Shown one piece after another: positions 24,303 to 33,389 of a stretch of 64,000 nucleotides of DNA. How positions within the stretch are numbered: position 1 is the first letter of the stretch; the number at the start of each line of letters is the position of its first letter. Both the position numbers and the translations under genes were made by a program. Source of the DNA: PALSA-894 sp963828625 (lineage in GTDB: Bacteria > Pseudomonadota > Alphaproteobacteria > Rhizobiales > Xanthobacteraceae); contig CAWHEX010000011.1 in the NCBI GenBank assembly GCA_963828625.1, positions 620,001 through 684,000 of the forward strand, in the 5' to 3' direction. The notes beneath the pieces are model-generated. The model did no database searches. It saw only the letters and a list, made by a program, of their open reading frames with translations, and was not told where the DNA came from.

Positions 24303-26126
24303 ATGGCGAAGAAAAGCAAAAAACTCAAAACCCCCCATCCGCGCGGCAAGAACCTCCGATCGCAGCTCTGGTTCGACAACCCGGAAAATCCCGGCATGAC
24401 GGCGCTCTATCTCGAGCGCTACATGAACTTCGGTCTGACGCCGAAGGAGCTGCGTTCCGGCAAGCCGATCATCGGCATCGCGCAGACGGGCTCCGACCTC
24501 TCGCCCTGCAACCGGCATCACCTCGAACTCGCGAGCCGCGTGCGCGAAGGCATCCGCGGCGCGGGCGGCATCGCGTTCGAGTTTCCGGTGCATCCGATCC
24601 AGGAGACCGGCAAGCGCCCGACCGCGTCGCTCGACCGCAACCTTGCATACCTCGGCCTCGTCGAAATCCTCTACGGCTATCCGCTCGACGGCGTCGTGCT
24701 GATGACCGGCTGCGACAAGACCACGCCGGCCTGCATCATGGCGGCCGCGACCGTGAACATCCCCTCCATCGTTCTCTCCGGCGGTCCGATGCTGAACGGC
24801 TGGTGGAAGGGCGAGCGCGCGGGCTCCGGCACGATCGTGTGGAAGGCGCGCGAGGAACTGGCGGCCGGCCGCATCAACACGCAGGAGTTCGTCGACATCG
24901 CGGCGGCCTCCGCGCCGTCCGTCGGTCACTGCAACACGATGGGAACGGCCTCGACCATGAATGCGCTGGCCGAGGCGCTCGGCATGTCGCTGCCCGGCTG
25001 CGCCGCGATTCCGGCGCCCTACAAGGAGCGCGCGCAGATCGCCTACGAGACCGGCATCCGCGCCGTCGAGATGGTGTGGGAGGACCTGAAGCCCTCCGAC
25101 ATCCTCACCCGCGAGGCGTTCGAGAATACCATCGTGGCGAACTCGGCGATCGGCGGCTCGACCAATGCGCCGATCCACATCAACGCCATCGCGCGCCACA
25201 TCGGCGTGAAGCTGACGATCGAGGACTGGGAGAAAATCGGGCTCGATGTTCCGCTGCTCGTCAACATGCAGCCTGCGGGCAAGTATCTCGGCGAAGAATA
25301 TTTCCGCGCGGGCGGCCTGCCCGCCGTGATGAACGAGTTGCGAAAGGCCAAGCGCCTGCACGAAGGCGCGCTCACCGTGAACGGCAAGACGATGGGCGAG
25401 AACGTCCGGCGGGCGAAGATCGAGGACGAGGACGTCATCCGCCCCTACAAGAAGCCGATGCTGGAGAACGCGGGCTTCAAGGTGCTGTCGGGCAATCTGT
25501 TCGATAGCGCGATCATGAAGCTGTCGGTGATCTCGGATGAATTCCGCAACCGCTATCTCGTCAACCCGAAGGACCTGAATGCCTTCGAGGGCCGGGCCGT
25601 CGTGTTCGACGGCCCGGAGGACTATCACCACCGCATCGACGATCCGTCGCTCAAGATCGACGCCTACACGATGCTGTTCGTGCGCGGTACCGGGCCGATC
25701 GGCTATCCGGGCGCCGCCGAGGTCGTGAACATGCAGCCGCCAGCGGCGCTGATCAAAAAGGGCATCCTGTCGCTGCCGTGCATCGGTGACGGACGGCAGT
25801 CCGGCACATCCGGTTCGCCCTCGATCCTGAACGCGTCGCCGGAAGCCGCGGCGGGCGGCGGACTCGCGCTGCTGAAAACCGGCGATCGCGTGCGCATCGA
25901 TCTCAACAAGGGCACGGCGAACATCCTGATCTCGAAGGCGGAGTTCGCGACGCGCCAGGCCGCGTTGCAGAAAAGGGGCGGCTACCAGTCCCCGAAGAGC
26001 CAGACGCCGTGGCAGGAAATCCAGCGGTCGATGGTCGATCAGCTCTCGGACGGCATGGTCCTCAAGCCGGCGGTCAAGTACCAGAAGGTCGCGCAGCTCT
26101 CAGGCGTGCCGCGGGACAATCACTGA
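24303..26126 (+). CDS. IlvD/Edd-family sugar-acid dehydratase, probably pentonate (xylonate/arabonate) type
   Basis: 607 residues. Fe-S ligands are visible in QTGSDLSPCNRHH, MTGCDKTTPACIMAA and GHCNTMGTAST; LPCIGDGRQSGTSGSPSILN is the conserved C-terminal signature. The N-terminal style (LRSQLWFDNPENPGMTALYLERYMN, in parts) and length match the xylonate/arabonate dehydratase branch rather than IlvD or Edd proper. It removes water from an aldonate to give a 2-keto-3-deoxy acid. ATG 24303 follows GGGGAGGA. Exact substrate inferred. Confidence 0.87.
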   Translation: MAKKSKKLKTPHPRGKNLRSQLWFDNPENPGMTALYLERYMNFGLTPKELRSGKPIIGIAQTGSDLSPCNRHHLELASRVREGIRGAGGIAFEFPVHPIQETGKRPTASLDRNLAYLGLVEILYGYPLDGVVLMTGCDKTTPACIMAAATVNIPSIVLSGGPMLNGWWKGERAGSGTIVWKAREELAAGRINTQEFVDIAAASAPSVGHCNTMGTASTMNALAEALGMSLPGCAAIPAPYKERAQIAYETGIRAVEMVWEDLKPSDILTREAFENTIVANSAIGGSTNAPIHINAIARHIGVKLTIEDWEKIGLDVPLLVNMQPAGKYLGEEYFRAGGLPAVMNELRKAKRLHEGALTVNGKTMGENVRRAKIEDEDVIRPYKKPMLENAGFKVLSGNLFDSAIMKLSVISDEFRNRYLVNPKDLNAFEGRAVVFDGPEDYHHRIDDPSLKIDAYTMLFVRGTGPIGYPGAAEVVNMQPPAALIKKGILSLPCIGDGRQSGTSGSPSILNASPEAAAGGGLALLKTGDRVRIDLNKGTANILISKAEFATRQAALQKRGGYQSPKSQTPWQEIQRSMVDQLSDGMVLKPAVKYQKVAQLSGVPRDNH

Positions 26127-26163
26127 ACCGCGGGTTCCCGCCGCTCGGCATTTCGATTCGCGA

Positions 26164-26179
26164 GTTCCCGGCCGGGAAC
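26164..26179. repeat. Perfect 16-bp GC palindrome
   Basis: GTTCCCGGCCGGGAAC (8-bp arms, no spacer) lies in the 93-bp gap between the dehydratase and the next gene. It could be an operator or a mRNA hairpin; no T-run follows. Confidence 0.4.
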
Positions 26180-26219
26180 GCGAGCCCCGTTTCCACGTTT
26201 TCGGAAATGGAGGCATGTC

Positions 26220-26918
26220 ATGGCGATCGACATCCGGTCATTCTTCATCGGCATCGCGACGGTTTTCGGCATTCTGGCGCTCGGGTTCGGTGGCGGCGCC
26301 ATGATGGGCGGCGTGATGTCCGGGAACGACACGAACCCGAACAAGCTCGAACGCCAGCAGGCCGCAAAATCAAGCAAGCCTGAAACCTCGCCCGTGATCG
26401 CGGCTACGCCCGTCGTACCCACGCTGCAGGCAGTGCCGGCGCAGGCCGCAGCGGTTCCCGATCTTGCGCCCGCACCGCGCGTTATTTCGCCCGCGCAGCC
26501 GGTCACGGCTTCGCCGGAAAGCGCGCCGCTGCCGCAAGCTGCGCCTGAGCCGCAGCCGCAACCGGTCCAAACGCTCCCGCGCCCCCAACCCGCGCCACAG
26601 CCGCGCATGACCGCCGATGCTCCTGCGCTCGGCCCCGAGAAGCCGGTCGCGCTCGTGCAGCCTGTTGAAGAGAACCGTTCGCTATCCCGCCGCGAGGAGT
26701 CGCGCCGGCGCGCGCAACAGCGCCGAGAGGAACGGCGCAAGCTCGCGGCCGAACGCCGGGAGCAGGAGCTTGCGCGCCGCGAGGAGATGCGCGCGGCGCA
26801 GCGGCAAAAGCAGGCCGAAGCCGATGCTGACGACGACGATGAAGCGCCGCGCGCCTACGTCCGGCCGCGCGGCCTGTTCGACGGGTTTTTCCGCTCGTTC
26901 AACGACGGGCGCTTTTGA
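26220..26918 (+). CDS. Membrane-anchored Pro-rich/charged protein, unknown function
   Basis: 232 residues in three blocks: an N-terminal membrane helix (FFIGIATVFGILALGFGGGAMMG), a Pro/Ala/Gln-rich spacer (about 60-150), and an Arg/Glu-rich predicted coiled coil (SRREESRRRAQQRREERRK...) ending in an acidic DDDDE stretch and a short aromatic tail. It looks like a periplasmic or cell-envelope tether. I do not recognise a family with a known role. GGAGG lies 7 bp before the ATG. Confidence 0.75.
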   Translation: MAIDIRSFFIGIATVFGILALGFGGGAMMGGVMSGNDTNPNKLERQQAAKSSKPETSPVIAATPVVPTLQAVPAQAAAVPDLAPAPRVISPAQPVTASPESAPLPQAAPEPQPQPVQTLPRPQPAPQPRMTADAPALGPEKPVALVQPVEENRSLSRREESRRRAQQRREERRKLAAERREQELARREEMRAAQRQKQAEADADDDDEAPRAYVRPRGLFDGFFRSFNDGRF

Positions 26919-26937
26919 TTTCGTTCGCGCTTGATGC

Positions 26938-27645
26938 TTAAGGCGCGACCGGTTCGTCGAACCCGTGCTTGTCGAGCGCGCGGCGCACGGTGCCGTCGTT
27001 CTTCGCCGCGTTCATGAAATCGGTGATCGCGGCGAGCGCCTGCGGCTTGCCCTTCTGCACCGCGATCGCGACGCCCATCTGCTGGAAGTGGCCGTCGGTC
27101 ATGCGCGAGCCGGGCACCTGCTTCACGTAGGCCGGCAGATCGCCACGGCCGAGCGCGAACGCGTCGGCGCGGCCTTCCTTCATCGCGGCGATCGCTTCGT
27201 CGACCGAGGTGACCGCCGAGATGGTGGTGTTCTTCAACGTGCGTTCCGCGGCGCGAATGGTCGTGGTGTTGGCGATGCCGATGACGCGCATGCCGGCCTT
27301 GTCGACGTCCTCGACGGTCTTCGCGCCGGAGGCTGCGGTGACCATGTAGGTGCTTGCCGCCCGCACATAGTCCGGTCCGACCGCGAGGCGGTTGCGGCGC
27401 TGTTCGTCCACCGGCATGAAGCCGACATCGACCGCGCCGGATTCGACCGCATCGGTCACCTGTCCGGAATTCGGATAGAGCACGAACTCGACCGGCAGGT
27501 TGAGCTTCTTGCCCAGCGCCTCGCCGATGTCGGCGGTGACGCCGCGCGCTTTGCCTTCGCCCTCCTTGAGCACGAAGAAGGTCGACATGACGGGCGCGTA
27601 CACGAGACCGACGCGCAGCGTTCCGGTGGGAGCGAGTTCTTTCAT
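26938..27645 (-). CDS. Family-3 solute-binding-fold protein without a signal peptide
   Basis: 235 residues of the polar amino-acid-binding (PBPb) fold: GTLRVGLVYAPVMSTFFV at the N-terminus, VTADIGEALGKKLNLPVEFVLYPNSGQ, then DVGFMPVDEQRR and a hinge returning at ISAVTSVDEAIAAMKEGRADAFALG. Normally periplasmic and paired with ABC permeases; here there is no export signal at either candidate start and no transporter genes beside it. It may be cytoplasmic, or the N-terminus may be misread. Divergent from the isocitrate-lyase-like gene. Confidence 0.78.
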   Translation of the reverse strand: MKELAPTGTLRVGLVYAPVMSTFFVLKEGEGKARGVTADIGEALGKKLNLPVEFVLYPNSGQVTDAVESGAVDVGFMPVDEQRRNRLAVGPDYVRAASTYMVTAASGAKTVEDVDKAGMRVIGIANTTTIRAAERTLKNTTISAVTSVDEAIAAMKEGRADAFALGRGDLPAYVKQVPGSRMTDGHFQQMGVAIAVQKGKPQALAAITDFMNAAKNDGTVRRALDKHGFDEPVAP

Positions 27646-27721
27646 GGCACCTATCAATGAAATTGCATTGTCACATCGGCGGGGATTGCCGCACACTTAA
27701 CGGCACTCAGGGAGAAACGCC

Positions 27722-28568
27722 ATGCCTCGCCCATCCGTCGCCGAGAAGCGCCGCACGTTCCGCAAGCTGCACGAATCCGGCTGCTGGGTGATCCCGAACC
27801 CGTGGGACGTGGGCTCGGCGCGCTGGCTGCAGGGGCTCGGCTTCAAGGCGCTCGCTTCGACATCGTCGGGCTATGCGTGGTCGGAGGGCTATGCGGACAC
27901 CGCGGTCGGCGTCGACATGGTGCTTGGGCATCTGAAGGAGATCGTGGCGGCGACGGACGTGCCGGTGAACGCCGATTTCGAGGGCGGCTACGCGGACGAT
28001 CCGGCGGGCGTCGCGAAGAACGTCACGCGCTGTTGCGAGACCGGCGTCGCGGGCCTGTCGATCGAGGATTCGACCGGCAACAAGGACAAGCCGCTGTACG
28101 ATATTCCGTTCGCGGTCGAGCGCATGAAGGCGGCGCGCGCCGCGATCGACAAGGCGGGCGGCGAAGTGTTCCTCACCGGCCGCGCCGAGGGCTTCATCGA
28201 TGGCGTGCCCGATCTCGAACAGATGATCGCGCGGCTCAAGGCGTATTCGGCCGCGGGCGCGGATTGCCTCTACGCGCCGGGCATCAAGACGCGCGAGCAG
28301 ATCGAGGCGGTGTGCAAGGCGGTCGCGCCGAAGCCGGTGAATTTCCTCAACGGCGCGGCGTTCGGGCATTCGGTGTCCGATCTGGCCGAGCATGGGCGTG
28401 CGGCGCATCAGCGTCGGCGGCGCGCTCGCGCGCTCGGCCTGGGGCGGCTTCACCCGCATGGCGAAGGAGATCGCCGAGCAGGGCACGTTCACGGGCTTCA
28501 AGGACGCGGCCAGCGGCGGCGAACTCAACGGCTTCTTCACCAAGGACAAGGCGGCGCGCGAAGCATGA
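27722..28568 (+). CDS. Isocitrate lyase/PEP mutase-family protein, frameshifted
   Basis: About 281 residues: the alpha/beta-barrel begins KLHESGCWVIPNPWDVGSARWL, with a Mg-binding VPVNADFEGGYADDP and SIEDSTGN (in place of the KRCGH loop of true isocitrate lyase). These features fit the oxaloacetate/2-methylisocitrate-lyase-like carbon-carbon lyase group. One extra C near 28391 splits it; the remainder (MGVRRISVGGALARSAWGGF...) ends at 28566-28568 overlapping the next start by ATGA. Reaction uncertain. Confidence 0.82.
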
Positions 28569-29231
28569 GCGACCTGACGAACTGGAAAGGCGTTCCGTTT
28601 CCCGAACGCAAGGTGCTGGAAGGCCGCTACTGCCGCCTCGAGCCGCTGGATGTCGGCAAGCATGGCGCGGACATTTCCGCGGCGATGCAGGGCGCAAATT
28701 CCGTGTGGGACTATCTGCCCGCGCCGCCGCCGAAGGATCGCGCCGAATACGATGCGCTGCTCAAGTCGATGGTCGAGAACACGACCATTTGCCCCTACGC
28801 GGTGATCGACAAACAAGACGGCAAGGCCAAGGGCCACATGTGGATCATGGAGATCCGCCCGGCGCAGGGCGTGTTCGAGGTCGGCTGGATCACCTATTCG
28901 CCATCGATGCAGCGCACCCGCATGGCGACCGAGGCGGTGTATCTGATCGGCGACTACGGGTTCGGCCTCGGCTACCGGCGCTACGAATGGAAGTGCAACA
29001 ATCTGCAACGAGCCTTCCAAGCGCGCGGCGCTGCGCTTCGGCTTCAAGTATGAGGGGCTTTTCCGCCAGCACATGGTGGTGAAGGGCCACAACCGCGACA
29101 CCGCCTGGTATTCGATCATCGATACCGAATGGCCGGCGCGGAAGGCCGCGTTCGAGCGCTGGCTCGCGCCGGATAATTTCGACGCGCAGGGCAAGCAGAA
29201 GGCGAGCCTGTCCTCGCTCAACGCGGCGTGA
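28565..29231 (+). CDS. GNAT-family N-acetyltransferase (RimJ/RimL-like), frameshifted
   Basis: About 221 residues. VLEGRYCRLEPLDVGKHGADI and GHMWIMEIRPAQGVFEVGWITYSPSMQRTRMATEA (in parts) are the usual RimJ-like core with the acetyl-CoA site at QRTRMATEA. One extra C near 29007 shifts the frame before NEPSKRAALRFGFKYEGLFRQH, and TGA falls at 29229-29231. Overlaps both neighbours by 4 bp (ATGA, GTGA), so it is one operon with the lyase and the second GNAT. Substrate unknown. Confidence 0.82.
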
Positions 29232-29671
29232 CGCTGCGGCGTGCGACGATCGCTGACCTGCCTGCCGTGACGGCGCTGCAACGCGCGGCCTACGCGAAGA
29301 ATCGCCCGCTGCTCGGTGTCGAACCGCTGCCGCTGCTCGCCGACTACGCGCAGGTCTTTGCCGATTACGAGGTCTGGCTCGCGGAGCGCGACGGTGCGCT
29401 CGATGGCGTGCTGATCCTTGAGCCGCGCGCCGGCGACCTGCTGATCTGGAGCGTCGCGAGCGCACCCGCCGCGCAACGAACCGGCGTCGGCAACCGCATG
29501 CTGGCCTTCGCGGAGCAACGCGCGCGCGAGGTCGGTTTGCCCTGCATCCGGCTTTACACCGGGGAGCCGCTCACCGGGAACATCGCGTGGTACGGCCGTC
29601 ACGGCTACGCGCACGAGCGCATCGAGGACATGGGTGACCGCCGCATCGTGCATCTGATAAAGCAGCTTTGA
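29228..29671 (+). CDS. GNAT-family N-acetyltransferase
   Basis: 147 residues starting at GTG 29228 inside the preceding stop (GTGA). The acetyl-CoA-binding segment is APAAQRTGVGNRMLAFAEQRA, preceded by the beta4 strand LLIWSVAS; C-terminal IAWYGRHGYAHE is typical. Third gene of a lyase-GNAT-GNAT operon. The acetyl acceptor cannot be predicted. Confidence 0.85.
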   Translation: MTLRRATIADLPAVTALQRAAYAKNRPLLGVEPLPLLADYAQVFADYEVWLAERDGALDGVLILEPRAGDLLIWSVASAPAAQRTGVGNRMLAFAEQRAREVGLPCIRLYTGEPLTGNIAWYGRHGYAHERIEDMGDRRIVHLIKQL

Positions 29672-29690
29672 AGAAACCAAGGAGGCGGAG

Positions 29691-30449
29691 TTGGCGGGAA
29701 GATTGAAGGGCAAGGTCGCGCTGGTGACGGCGGCGGGGCAGGGGATCGGGCGCGCGATCGCGGAGGCGTTCGTCGCCGAGGGCGCGAAGGTGATCGCGAC
29801 CGACCTCGACGTGAAGAAACTCAAGGGCCTCAAGAAGGCGACGGTCGCCAAGCTCGATGCGCGCTCGACCAAGGACGTCAACGCGCTGGTCAAGGAGATG
29901 AGCCGGAAGGTCGGCACCATCGACGTGCTGGTGAACGCGGCGGGCTACGTGCACCACGGCACCGTGCTCGACTCCACCGACGAGGAATGGGATTTCGCGT
30001 TCGATCTCAACGTCCGCTCGATGGACCGCACCATCAGGGCGACGCTGCCCGCGATGCTGAAGAAGGGCAAAGGCTCGATCGTCAACATCGCGTCGGGCGC
30101 ATCGTCGGTGCGCGGCATTCCGTTCCGCTACGTGTACGGCACCACCAAGGCCGCGGTGATCGGGCTCACCAAGTCGGTCGCGGCGGACTACATCCGCAAG
30201 GGCATCCGGGTGAACGCGATCTGCCCCGGCACGATCGTTTCGCCCTCGCTCGACGACCGCATCAAGACGCTGGCCAAGAAGACCGGTGCGTCCGAGAAAA
30301 TCGTGCGTCAGCAGTTCGTCGACCGCCAGCCGATGGGCCGGCTCGGCACGCCGGAGGAGATCGCGGCGCTGGCGGTTTACCTCGCGTCGGATAAGTCGAG
30401 CTACACCACGGGGCAGATTCACCTCGCGGACGGCGGGTTTGCGCTGTAG
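29691..30449 (+). CDS. SDR-family oxidoreductase (DHRS6/hydroxybutyrate-dehydrogenase-like)
   Basis: 252 residues from a TTG start at 29691, chosen because AAGGAGGCGGAG lies immediately upstream and the family N-terminus (GRLKGKVALVTAAGQGIGRAI) follows. Active-site residues: Ser in NIASGASS, YVYGTTK (Tyr/Lys). Resembles cytosolic 3-hydroxybutyrate or 2-keto-3-deoxy-sugar-acid dehydrogenases; given the sugar-acid genes in this window the second is worth testing. Intact. Confidence 0.87.
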   Translation: MAGRLKGKVALVTAAGQGIGRAIAEAFVAEGAKVIATDLDVKKLKGLKKATVAKLDARSTKDVNALVKEMSRKVGTIDVLVNAAGYVHHGTVLDSTDEEWDFAFDLNVRSMDRTIRATLPAMLKKGKGSIVNIASGASSVRGIPFRYVYGTTKAAVIGLTKSVAADYIRKGIRVNAICPGTIVSPSLDDRIKTLAKKTGASEKIVRQQFVDRQPMGRLGTPEEIAALAVYLASDKSSYTTGQIHLADGGFAL

Positions 30450-30524
30450 CGAAAGCGTGATTGTGCACGTCGCAATTCCGCCGCGTTGACCCCACTTCTA
30501 TGCGGCCAACGCGGAGGCCTCTCC

Positions 30525-31271
30525 ATGACCGGCGAAAAGAAACCCCGATCACGCTTCGTCGGCCTGCTCGGCCAGTTCGCGTCCATCGTCGTCATGGTGC
30601 TGCTGATCAAGACGGTGGCGGCGGAGGCCTACTACGTGCCGTCCGGCTCGATGCTGCCGAGCCTGCTGATCGGCGATCAGCTGATGGTCTCGAAATTCCC
30701 GTACGGCTACAGCCGCTATTCGATGCCGGTGCCGCTCGCGCCCGCGTCGGAGGAGCGATTGCTCGGGCGGCTGCCGCAATACGGCGACGTCGTGGTGTTT
30801 CGCCTGCCGCGCGATCCGGACCAGACCTGGGTCAAGCGCGTGGTCGGGCTGCCGGGCGACCGCGTGCAGATGCGCGACGGGCGGCTGTGGGTGAATGGTG
30901 CGATACTGCCGCTGCGCCGCGACGGCAGCGGCCTCGCGGAGGGCGACGTTACGGCGCCGCGCTTTGTCGAGACGCTCCCGAATGGGCACGAGCATCCGAT
31001 CTTCAAGCTTCGCCGCAACGGCGAACTCGACGACACGCCGGTGTTCACGGTCCCGCCCGGCCAGATTTTCGTTATGGGAGACAACCGCGACAACTCGCTC
31101 GACAGCCGCGTCGCGCCGCGCGACGGCGGGGTCGGGACGGTGCCGGTGGAAAATCTCGTCGGGCGTGTCGATGCGATCCTCGGATCATGGGACCCGGCGG
31201 TGCGGCACGATCCGCTGTGGAGCTGGCCCGCGGGCCTGCGGCTTTCGCGGTTCTTCTCGCGCGTGGAGTGA
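30525..31271 (+). CDS. lepB: Signal peptidase I
   Basis: 248 residues: N-terminal membrane helix (GQFASIVVMVLLIKTVAAEA), catalytic Ser42 in YYVPSGSMLPSL, catalytic Lys104 in TWVKRVVGLPGD and the C-terminal FVMGDNRDNSLDSR box. Cleaves Sec signal peptides at the outer face of the inner membrane. ATG 30525 lies 8 bp after GGAGG. The usual alphaproteobacterial neighbours (acpS, rnc, era) are absent, so this could be a second copy; the residue set is complete. Confidence 0.92.
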   Translation: MTGEKKPRSRFVGLLGQFASIVVMVLLIKTVAAEAYYVPSGSMLPSLLIGDQLMVSKFPYGYSRYSMPVPLAPASEERLLGRLPQYGDVVVFRLPRDPDQTWVKRVVGLPGDRVQMRDGRLWVNGAILPLRRDGSGLAEGDVTAPRFVETLPNGHEHPIFKLRRNGELDDTPVFTVPPGQIFVMGDNRDNSLDSRVAPRDGGVGTVPVENLVGRVDAILGSWDPAVRHDPLWSWPAGLRLSRFFSRVE

Positions 31272-31418
31272 CGCGTCCGCGCGGCGCAACCTTCTCGCCT
31301 GAGGAGCGACGCGAGCGGGGGTATCTGGCCGCGCGTTCGGTTGATAAAACCGTCTTCGGATCGACCACGCTCTCCCTTCAGGGGAGAGAGTCTCATCGAG
31401 CTTCTGGAGAGAGTCTTC

Positions 31419-32401
31419 ATGCACATTCTGATTACCGGGGCGGCCGGCATGGTCGGGCGCAAGCTGACGGAGCGGCTGGTCGAGAAGCGGCCTGAACGGG
31501 GCGCCGATCGACAAGCTCACGTTGGTCGATGTGGTGAAGCCGGACGCGCCGGCAGGCTTTTCCGGCAAGGTCGACGCACAGGCGATGGACATCGCGGTGC
31601 AGGGCACCGGGCGCAAGCTCGTCGCCGGCCGGCCCGACGCGATCTTCCATCTCGCGGCGGTCGTCTCGGGCGAGGCCGAGACCGATTTCGAGAAGGGCTA
31701 CCGCATCAACCTCGTGCCGTTCCACGAACTGCTCGAAGCAATCCGTTGTGCGGGCGGCGGCTATCACCCCAAGCTGGTGTTCACGTCATCGATCGCGGTA
31801 TTCGGCGCGCCGTTCCCGAGCGAGATTCCCGACGACTTTCATCACACGCCGCTCACCTCCTACGGCGCGCAGAAGGGCATCTGCGAACTTCTGCTGGCCG
31901 ACTACACGCGCAAGGGCTTTCTCGACGGCGTCGGCATCCGGCTTCCCACCATCTGCGTGCGGCCCGGCAAGCCGAACAAGGCGGCCTCGGGCTTCTTCTC
32001 CAACATCATCCGCGAGCCGTTGGCCGGGCACGAAGCGGTGCTTCCCGTGCAGGAAAGCGTGATGCACTGGCACGCCAGCCCGCGCTCCGCGGTCGGCTTC
32101 CTGATGCATGCGGCCTCGCTGTCGCGCGAGACGCTCGGGCCCCGCATCAACCTCACCATGCCGGGTGTCGCCTGCACGGTCGGCGAGCAGATCGGGGCGC
32201 TCGGCCGCGTGGCCGGGCGACAACGTCGTGGCGCGCATCCGCCGCGAGCCGGACGCCGCGATCATGAAGATCGTGTCGGGCTGGCCGACGCGGTTCGACG
32301 CCAAGCGCGCAAGGGCGCTCGGGTTCAAGGTCGAGGACACATTCGAGGAGATCATCCGGGTCCATGTCGACGACGAACTGGGGGGCCGGATCGCGGCGTA
32401 A
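31419..32401 (+). CDS. NAD-dependent epimerase/dehydratase-family protein, D-erythronate dehydrogenase (DenD)-like, two frameshifts
   Basis: About 326 residues: MHILITGAAGMVGRKL dinucleotide motif, VFTSSIAVFGAPFP, catalytic YGAQK (TSYGAQKGICELLL) and a C-terminus (SGWPTRFDAKRARALGFKVEDTFEEII, in parts) typical of the DenD group, which oxidises D-erythronate at C2. Extra bases near 31488 (GGCCTG) and 32217 (GCCGGGC) break the frame twice. No DenK/Dtn genes sit nearby, so pathway assignment is by family only. Confidence 0.82.
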
Positions 32402-32461
32402 CCGGGAGCTTGCTTCCGGCGCTTCGATGACTAAATTGCCGGTGAATCAGGCCTATCTTCC

Positions 32462-33283
32462 ATGAACTACATCGATGCGGCCTTCGCGCCGTTGCGCAAG
32501 ACCGGACAGATCAAGCTTTACGGGCCGGAGGCTTTCGCCGGCATGCGCAAGGCCGGCCGGCTTGTCGCCGCTTGCCTCGACGAGCTTGCGCCGATCGTGC
32601 AGCCCGGCGTTCCGACCGAGCAGATCAACAAGTTCGTGTTCGACTTCGCGATGGATCACGGCGCGCGGCCCGCGACCTTGATGTATCGCGGCTACAACAA
32701 GTCGACCTGCACATCGATCAACCACGTGGTCTGCCACGGCATCCCGAACGAGAAGCCGCTCAAGGAAGGCGACATCGTCAACGTCGATGTGACGCTGATC
32801 CTCGACGGCTGGCACGGCAACTCCAGCCGCATGTATCCGGTCGGCGAAGTTCCGCGCAAAGCCGAGCGCCTGATCGAGGTCACCTACGACGCCATGATGC
32901 GCGGCATCGCGGCAGTGAAGCCCGGCCGCACCACCGGCGACATCGGCCATGCGATCCAGAGCTTCGTCGAGCCGCAGCACATGAGCGTCGTGCGCGACTT
33001 CTGCGGGCATGGGCTTGGCCGCCTGTTCCATGACGAGCCGAACATCGTGCACATCGGCCGGCCCGGCGAAGGCATCGTGCTCAAGCCCGGCATGCTGTTC
33101 ACGGTCGAGCCGATGATCAATCTCGGCCGGCCGCACGTGAAGGTGCTATCCGACGGCTGGACCGCGGTGACGCGCGACCGCTCGCTTTCGGCGCAGTTCG
33201 AGCACACCGTCGGCGTCACGCCGGATGGCTGCGAGGTGTTCACGATCTCGCCGGGCGGGCGCCACAAGCCGCCTTACGTCTAG
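32462..33283 (+). CDS. map: Type I methionine aminopeptidase with an Asp-to-Asn change at a metal ligand
   Basis: 273 residues. It removes the initiator Met from new proteins. Expected metal ligands: Asp109 (VNVDVT), His183 (GHGLGR), Glu216 (FTVEPM) and Glu247 (AQFEHT) are present, but the second Asp (E. coli D108, motif HGDTS) is Asn120 here (HGNSS, codon AAC at 32819-32821). The spacing of 11 from the first Asp is exact, so the alignment is secure. Either the enzyme tolerates Asn, another MetAP is present, or this is a base-call error. Intact frame. Confidence 0.92.
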   Translation: MNYIDAAFAPLRKTGQIKLYGPEAFAGMRKAGRLVAACLDELAPIVQPGVPTEQINKFVFDFAMDHGARPATLMYRGYNKSTCTSINHVVCHGIPNEKPLKEGDIVNVDVTLILDGWHGNSSRMYPVGEVPRKAERLIEVTYDAMMRGIAAVKPGRTTGDIGHAIQSFVEPQHMSVVRDFCGHGLGRLFHDEPNIVHIGRPGEGIVLKPGMLFTVEPMINLGRPHVKVLSDGWTAVTRDRSLSAQFEHTVGVTPDGCEVFTISPGGRHKPPYV

Positions 33284-33389
33284 CCGCGGCGCGCCCACAA
33301 CCTGCTTCGCCCAAGGATTGCAATTCTGCGGTTTACCGTCATCCTGTAGCTCCGGCGCAACCCGCAAGGCAGCGCCAGCAGGTTGATTG

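Noticed and set aside
27707..29920. A 737-codon minus-strand frame opposite the lyase and GNAT genes
   Set aside because: Lies entirely over clearly recognisable plus-strand genes and has shadow-like composition.
31363..31390. CTCTCCC/GGGAGAG hairpin before the DenD-like gene as a terminator of lepB
   Set aside because: A 7-bp stem exists but no T-run follows and its distance from the lepB stop is about 100 bp; too weak to call.
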